Assembly (NCBI GenBank): GCA_030549335.1
Contig: CM060193.1
Location: 58,061,146-58,125,145, forward strand
DNA: 64,000 nt
From: Pontederia crassipes
Lineage: Eukaryota; Streptophyta; Magnoliopsida; Commelinales; Pontederiaceae
Direction: 5' to 3'
Part shown: positions 57,843 through 64,000 of the stretch, piece after piece
How the letters are laid out: the number at the start of each line of letters is the position of its first letter
How positions within the stretch are numbered: the stretch's first letter is position 1
Position numbers and translations under genes: made by a program
The notes under the pieces: model-generated
Seen by the model: only the letters and a program-made list of their open reading frames with translations
Told to the model about the DNA's origin: nothing
The model's database searches: none

Positions 57843-58320
57843 TGTTAGAGTTGGTAAATACTTCATGACCCCTTATTTTTCACACCGAGTTCGCCAACGT
57901 GAGCTTAGGGGAATCTGAGTATTACCCAATTAGCAGTGCTGCTGGCGTACGAACGAAAGAGGAAGTTCGAGGGGCCCCGCCCTCCGACGGCGGTCCCGCT
58001 CGCCGGTGAGCGGGCGGGGGTTCGGGGGCAGCGCCCCCGAAATCTAGACGGATTTTGGATTTTTTTTAAGTCGGTCCGTGTGATTCGGATTAAATTTTTT
58101 CTCTGTTTGTTTGGGTTTTAAATTCGGTTTGGAGAGTCTATTAATAGCCTAATTTTTTATGTAATCTGTGTGGCGGCTGTAAACCTAAACGATATAGTGG
58201 AACCTTTTTGCAGGACGTAGCCCTCATCTCAAGGATGAACCTGAATAAATTCGTATATCTCCTCTATTTTTTTGTAATCTCTTTACGATCTTCTCTCCTT
58301 GTTCTCGACTTTTTCCATCA
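57843..58320 (+). repeat. 3' LTR of the copia element
   Basis: It has the same length as the 5' LTR (478 bp), starts tgttagagttggtaaata and ends tttttccatca. Differences from the 5' LTR are mostly C/T and G/A changes, as expected from decay of methylated cytosines. Confidence 0.95.
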
Positions 58321-59574
58321 ATTTGAACGGTGAGGAGAGAGAAACACCAATTTTTATTTTGAGTGGGAGAGAGGGGGGAACCTTAAACAGGTAACAGATC
58401 TTGCTTTGTTTTGTCCAAAGCAGCAAAAAAAAAATGAAGCTAACATATATTAATACCTCCCTGTCCCACCACCTTGCATGGATGTGTACTACTTACACAA
58501 GGCATGCAGTGCATCTACCCACAAGCTCTCAAATCCACTTCTTTCTCTCTCCTCCCTCCTCCTCCCCCACGGATACGGAATACAACGAGACAGACAAGAG
58601 ACCTTCAGCCCTCTCCTCCTCAAGAGTCATGAGCTAAGCAGAGGCGAGATGGAAAGCAATCATCAGAGTGCTGCGCAAAGAACAGGCATCTGATAAGAAA
58701 AAGTACGCCTTTTGCGCTCAGAGCATGCAAAACTAATCAGAATCATCACCCCACTTCCTCCATTTTTCTACCTCTCCCCCTTCGTTTCTTGCCCCTTAAG
58801 AGCTTGAGAGGTCGCTTTTGCATCATTAATGCCGAGGAGTTCTTTATTAGGAAGCATCAGGCCGCGAACTCAAGGTACTGTTTCCTCTGTTTTCCTGTGT
58901 GGATTAATTAGGATTTCGAGTTACAATCTCTCTCTCATCAATGTTATATTTTCCACGAAGAAAGATGTGTTCTTTTTTACACAGATCGGATATCTTCAAA
59001 TCTGCATCAGTTTTCAGAACTCGTTTTTCTGATTCCGTCGTTTGTTTTCGGGAATTTTCGGGTTTTTATAAATGTTTTTCCACGAAGAAAGAAGTGTTCT
59101 TTTACACAGATCAAACATGTTCAAACCTGCATCAGTTTTCAGAACTCGTTTTTTTCTGATTCTTTCTTTTGTTGTCGGCAAGTTTCAATCCCTTGGATGC
59201 AAAAACAAGAAAAAAAACAAAAAATGACGCCTTTTTACCTTCCCACGAACATTTCGGTTTGCTTTTCTGAAAAAAAAAAAGCAAACTTATTGTCCCATGT
59301 ACTGATTTCTCCATCTGTGTTGCAGAGATCATAACTTCTGTGGTCGGTGGTCACCTATGAGCTCGGCGGAATCCAAAGCTAATTAAGAATCAGTACAGAA
59401 CCAAAGCACAGTACTCCCTGCCGGTGCCAGCTTTTGCCCACCAAGTCGGCAGTGCTCTCTGCACTGCTCACATTATTGATTCGGCAGTGTTTATCTTCAC
59501 CAAGCGACACCAGAGAGGCCACCTGAGATTGGATCCGGCTAGCTAATCGGCGGAAGCAGAACAATTTTTCGTGC
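58321..59574 (+). other. Probable promoter, 5' UTR and 5' UTR intron of the ARGOS-like gene
   Basis: A likely leader exon ends at gaactcaag/gtactg (about 58874) and a likely acceptor is tgtgttgcag/agatcata (about 59325), which would put a roughly 450-bp intron in the 5' UTR. This is inferred from splice-site words and from the usual structure of such genes. The intron holds a tandem duplication listed separately. Confidence 0.45.
58948..59180. repeat. Tandem duplication in the ARGOS-like 5' leader
   Basis: Two copies (about 58948-59052 and 59075-59180) share tttccacgaagaaaga, tgttctttt with acacagatc, and ctgcatcagttttcagaact followed by cgttttt and ctgattc. They differ by scattered substitutions and small indels. 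Confidence 0.85.
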
Positions 59575-59907
59575 ATGGCTGCAAGAACAAGGAGCAGCTC
59601 AGCGGTTTCCCGTTCGAACGCCGCTGCTCAGTACGTGAGGCCTGCGGCGCAAGCGCGTCGCGAGCTGCATGCAGCACAAGGCAGCGGATCCTGCGGCGGC
59701 GGCGGCGGCGGCAACTACTTCAGTGCCCAATCGTTTTTGGTGCTCGTCTTCTTCACTGCGTCCCTGCTGATACTTCCGCTCGTGCTGCCGCCATTGCCGC
59801 CCCCGCCGTCCATGCTGCTGCTGTTCCCGTTGGGGCTGCTCCTGGTGCTGCTGCTATTGGCCTTCATGCCATCGGACATCAGAAACATCGCGTCTCCTTA
59901 TCTGTAG
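59575..59907 (+). CDS. ARGOS / ORGAN SIZE RELATED (OSR) membrane protein
   Basis: ARGOS/ARL/OSR proteins are small endomembrane proteins that promote organ growth and dampen ethylene signalling. This one is 110 aa in a single coding exon. Residues 1-48 are Ala/Ser/Arg-rich with a Gly run. The conserved OSR domain follows: a first membrane segment (about 51-70, with VFFTASLLILPLVL), the invariant proline turn LPPLPPPP (about 71-78), a second membrane segment (about 79-98, LLLFPLGLLLVLLLLAFM), and the C-terminal MPSDIRN. I chose the ATG at 59575 because it opens the frame with the OSR domain; a long overlapping frame from 59571 is a shadow. The gene looks intact. Confidence 0.92.
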   Translation: MAARTRSSSAVSRSNAAAQYVRPAAQARRELHAAQGSGSCGGGGGGNYFSAQSFLVLVFFTASLLILPLVLPPLPPPPSMLLLFPLGLLLVLLLLAFMPSDIRNIASPYL

Positions 59908-62900
59908 ATTTTGAGAGTTTTGAGAGCTTAAATTATTTGGTTTCTTTCTTCCCACATCCCACAACGAGAAGAAGATGATGAATGCTTGAAAACGTTGTTC
60001 TTATTCTTGGACCCTCCCAAATGAGAGTACTAGTTTCAATTTTTTTTTTGTGAGGACTTGTTCTAATTATCAATATTTGTGATTGATTGCAATGAGTATT
60101 CTTTTTTCCTATGGCGAAAAATATTTTTCAACTCTTTTTCGGTATTATTCAACTCACGCGACACTACTAAGCGCACTGATCACACAGGTTGAAAGGTCGG
60201 CCCACTATCTAGCTCAATTAATCCGATAAGATGGTTCCGAGTCGTATGGCAGATGAGACTCTCATGAAAAATTTTCTGCATTCACATGAATTCGAACTCG
60301 CTCAATTATGTGAAAGGTGTTTCATTTACTATATTTTACAATTGTATCTCAAGTTAAAATATTTTTTCCAACTCAATCAAAAAGACATTAAAGGTATTTC
60401 TCCTCTTAATTATGAAATAAACATTTTTGGAGATAGAAAGAGATTTTTTAGCTATATCATATATACTTTCTCGTAAGCAAATAAATATCTATAATTAATG
60501 CAATTCATAGGTTTATAGGCATCTTTTTTCTAAAATGTATTTATCCTATGAAATGGAAATAATTAATTTAATAGTAGAAGGTGATTTTAAAAATAAACAA
60601 TTATAAAAAAATCTTATAAACTATTATTTTAGTCAAATGACAAAAAAAACATCTTAATATTATAACAAAGGAAAGACGAGTAAAAATATTGTCTATATCT
60701 TAAGAGTAAAATAATATATTCTTTGATCAAAGTGATTGACTTTTTTATACAAAAAAGTTAGGATCCATTAACTTTTTTCCAACTTATAAGCAAATGAAAA
60801 AAATGTTTATCAATTCTCTTTTTTATTAGCAAGTAGGGAAAAATTTTGAAACTACTTATAAATCATCTTCACTAACTTATTAAGTTTAATATGGTCCCAT
60901 GACCCTATCTATTTGAGTATGTAACATTTCATTAAATGTTAAATATATGTAGGTGCTACCTACTCCTATATTAATTATTATTAAATTTAATATAAATGGA
61001 ACATAACATTTTTATTTAAAATTGTGATTCATTTATTTTTTTTCCTATTCATCATTGATTTTAGATCCAATTGCTCTATTTGTCAAAGGTAACAGTTCAA
61101 CTATAGGATAGTGATTCATTTAGAGGACAGCGGATAATAATTTATTTATAAATTTGATAAATATAATGATTGAATATACAATGACAAAAAATAGACGTAA
61201 CAATATAATTTAGATTTATCCTTATAAGCATCGTATCCATAATAATTAATTCACATTATTTTATTTTGAAAAATAATATTTTAAAATAATATTATTTTAA
61301 TATAAAAAATATTATTTTTTAAAAAATTAAAAAAAAAACTTGTTCGTATTTAAGTAAAATTAAATATGTGATTTATAAAAATAAAAATAATAATATATGA
61401 TTAGTACAAACTTAACTACACAGGTGGCGGGTGCTCGTCTTGATAAATGTCATTAGCACATGGTTGAATGCATGAAAGTTATTTCTAAAAATTACAAATT
61501 CGAAATCCATTGTTTGACTATTAACTATTAAGGCTAATAGTGTTTCTTATTTTAATTTATAAATAAATGCAATTTATGTTATTGCCATAATAAATAATAT
61601 GATGGCACATTATATTAATCATAATGATAAAATACCTTTTTCGCTCTTAATTTATGTATTTATTCTTATTATATTTTGCATCTAGTATTATTGTATTGCA
61701 TAATAAAATAGAACAATAATGATTTTGGTCATTAAAATTAATACTTTTATACATTGTAATTGAAAAAGGGTAAATTTATAAATTATATTAATAAAAATTG
61801 TAAAATTCTTAGAATTATTTGTGAACTCAACGCCGCTGCCTACCTATTTACGTAGTATTAGTGTAATGGCCGTGCGATGCACGGGATTCAACCCTTAGAA
61901 ATATCAAAATAAAGAAATAAAAATAAAAATTTAATATTTATTTTAATATAAATTTATTTTACATTATTCATCATGTTCTATTCATTTTATTGCACTATGC
62001 ACTAATGTTGCCATATTATGTTTAATATAAATTCACTTTATTATTGTTGGTTTTCATAATGTTCTCAATATTAATATGTATTTATTGAATATCATCGATT
62101 TTCCAAAATTATGGTAAATGTGATGGAACTTGAATTTGTTCATTAAATTACACTATAATTATTGTTTGAAGGAAAAAAATAAAGAACTGAACATGGGTAG
62201 TTGGGCAACTGGACCATCAAGTGAAAAAAAAAAATGATGCATGAAATGATATAGCAACACATTTTTCTACATAGAGATTTTCAACATTTTGGAAATAATA
62301 ATTACTTTAAAACTTTGAATAAGTTTAGAAATAATATATCTATAGTTTATAAATATTTTTTAATGTTGTCTAAAGAATGTATTTTGAAAACCAGCATCTA
62401 TTTAAATAGGTAATTATAGTATTCGTATTGGTGTATAAAGAATGGTAGTTTTGTGCTGAGAATACATAATGAACTGTAAAAGAAAGTAAAAGTGACTCAT
62501 AGGTCTAAACAATAAGAGAATAATAATTCTGAAAATTTTAAACATTAAATAATATAATTTTTGAAAAAATAAAACTAACATAATAAAGAAAAAATATTAA
62601 TTAGTACATATATGAAAATAATGAGACATAGACAGATTTAATTTTAATGGATAAGGGAAAATTAATTCCTAGAATAAATAAACAAATAATTAAAGAGATT
62701 AAGATTTGTGATTTAGAGATAAATGATTTTAAGATAAAGGTATAGGCAGGTGATTGACATTTCCAACTTCAAAAAGTTTAGAATTTTAAGATCTAAAATG
62801 ATTTGATAGTTGAGTAAAATAAATTTGATAGTTGTATGATATAAACTATATTCTACTGCTGATGTAAGTAAGTCTATTCATAAGAATATAATATTATTTG

Positions 62901-63931
62901 ACGATCTTGTTGACAATTAAAAATCCTAAAAACAAAAAGGACAATGTTAAACACCAAACTAATCAATGTCATTCACCATCTTTATTCTACTAATTAAAGA
63001 AACAATATCCCTTTTGAGAAAAACAAAACTTAACAATATAAGAATAAAAAACAAATAGTCGCACACACACATTAGAGAGAGAGAGAGATTAAAATGCTGT
63101 CAAAATAAAGAATATGATAGAAAAGAGAGAAAGAATGTAAGGTGAAATCAAGTTGGGTTTCTATCCAGTATTTATAAGGCGATTAAAGGATCGAAACGGT
63201 TGCTAAATTAAATAACTACCCAGTAATTTTTTTAGTAACCAACTAACCATTCAATAATAAAATTATTGTATATTAACAATTCCTTTAGTTACGTCATAGG
63301 ACATTGGTTGATTCAATCATAAAATACATTTATTTTGGTTCAGTTATACAATATTTTGGTTGGTTAATTATTTAAATTATTTATCATATTTAATCATAGC
63401 TATCCGATATTTTCTTATAACTAATCAATTATTTAATATTTTTGGTAACTGAAAATGAGATAAATTGTATCTAATTAAAGTATTCAAATCAAATAACTAC
63501 CCATTCTCTAATAGTTCAAAATATTAATATTTTGGATATGTTCATGTGGCACCTCAGATTAATAATACATATATATATTGTATAAATTATATTATTATAA
63601 AGGTTATTTATTATTTTCCAAACCTCTTTGTTTTTAATAATTATGATGTTATTATAAATCATGGTTACAATATAACTGTGTAGATATAATAGTTATAGAA
63701 CTATGTAGATAATAAAATTGTATAATTAATTAATATTTTTAAGAACACTTGTCAAGTACATTAATATATTATAGATTATATATATTATATTATGAATGAA
63801 CCACATTTATATTTAAGTTATAATCCATTTTAAATTATTTTGCTTTTAATAATTATAAAGTGTAGTTACTACATAATTATATAGTTAACACAATTATATA
63901 ATTATTATATATTATTATATTTCATAATCAT
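59908..63931. other. Intergenic, strongly AT-rich
   Basis: The first 200 bp are probably the ARGOS-like 3' UTR. The rest is AT-rich with no open frame resembling a protein and no element ends that I could define. Confidence 0.55.
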
Positions 63932-64000
63932 ACAACAACAACAACAAAGCCTTATCCCACTAGGTAGGGTCGGCTACATGGATCATACGACGTCATTCCG
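63932..64000 (-). mobile_element. Au-like SINE, cut by window end
   Basis: The 3' end of a minus-strand copy is visible: CAA repeats, then gccttatcccactaggtagg and gtcggctacatggatcat. The rest lies beyond the window. Confidence 0.85.

Larger units (their letters stand above)
53265..58320 (+). mobile_element. Ty1/copia LTR retrotransposon, Tork/Tnt1-like; full length but broken
   Basis: The element has 478-bp LTRs at both ends, a primer-binding site complementary to initiator tRNA-Met (tggtatcaaagc, 53745), and a purine-rich stretch before the 3' LTR. The domain order is gag (about 53.8-54.5 kb, start MSGGSRIEIEKFDGTRFDLW, CCHC knuckle), protease (about 54.65 kb), integrase (about 55.1-55.9 kb, with DNGGEF and TPYTPEQNGVAERLN), reverse transcriptase (about 56.2-57.1 kb, YVDDMLLI) and RNase H (about 57.3-57.7 kb). 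Integrase before reverse transcriptase is diagnostic of copia. The reading frame is interrupted by roughly half a dozen breaks, so it is a fossil. The LTRs differ at about 50 sites by eye (near 11%), suggesting insertion a few million years ago. Confidence 0.95.

Noticed and set aside
59571-59978. 135-aa frame overlapping the ARGOS-like gene
   Set aside because: It is an out-of-frame shadow of the GC-rich coding exon, opened by a GTG.

Overview
The window is nuclear DNA of a flowering plant. It carries GT-AG introns throughout, a plastid-type lumazine synthase, a plant ARGOS/OSR gene, Au-like SINEs and a Tork-type copia element. A monocot with moderate GC is my guess, but the sequence alone does not fix the family. 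No operon, CRISPR array, tRNA, rRNA or prokaryote-like system was seen. I found no convincing previously undescribed biological system; the novelty lies mainly in the repeat fraction and in a few small gene-structure oddities.

Genes, left to right: (1) the 3' half of a cluster II diacylglycerol kinase (+, 1-2474). (2) A complete three-exon cytochrome b5 (-, 4935-5823). (3) A complete six-exon ATG10 autophagy E2-like enzyme (-, 7027-9001). (4) A decayed PPR gene (about 11.8-12.3 kb). (5) A complete eight-exon 6,7-dimethyl-8-ribityllumazine synthase (+, 14730-18579). (6) A complete 13-exon KDO-8-phosphate synthase (-, 19436-27824). (7) A RAP-domain/OPR chloroplast rRNA-processing protein (+, 29934-32707) whose first exon shows two apparent frame changes. 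(8) A six-exon plant protein of unknown function, 156 aa (-, 33463-40470). (9) An ARGOS/ORGAN SIZE RELATED membrane protein (+, 59575-59907). These are independent housekeeping or signalling genes and not a pathway cluster. Their splice phases were checked by hand and close exactly.

Repeats: six Au-like SINE copies or fragments lie near 1.4, 3.5, 8.6, 18.9, 27.5 and 63.9 kb. Three of them sit in introns, all in the same orientation as the host gene. From 40.5 to 58.4 kb the window is mostly mobile DNA: a probable 3.1-kb solo LTR with a 5-bp target duplication (41517-44636), three adjacent TIR elements of which two are related to each other and full of GC hairpins (48010-51010), and a whole-length but broken Ty1/copia (Tork-like) element with 478-bp LTRs (53265-58320). 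The last 4 kb is AT-rich and empty apart from a SINE cut by the window edge.
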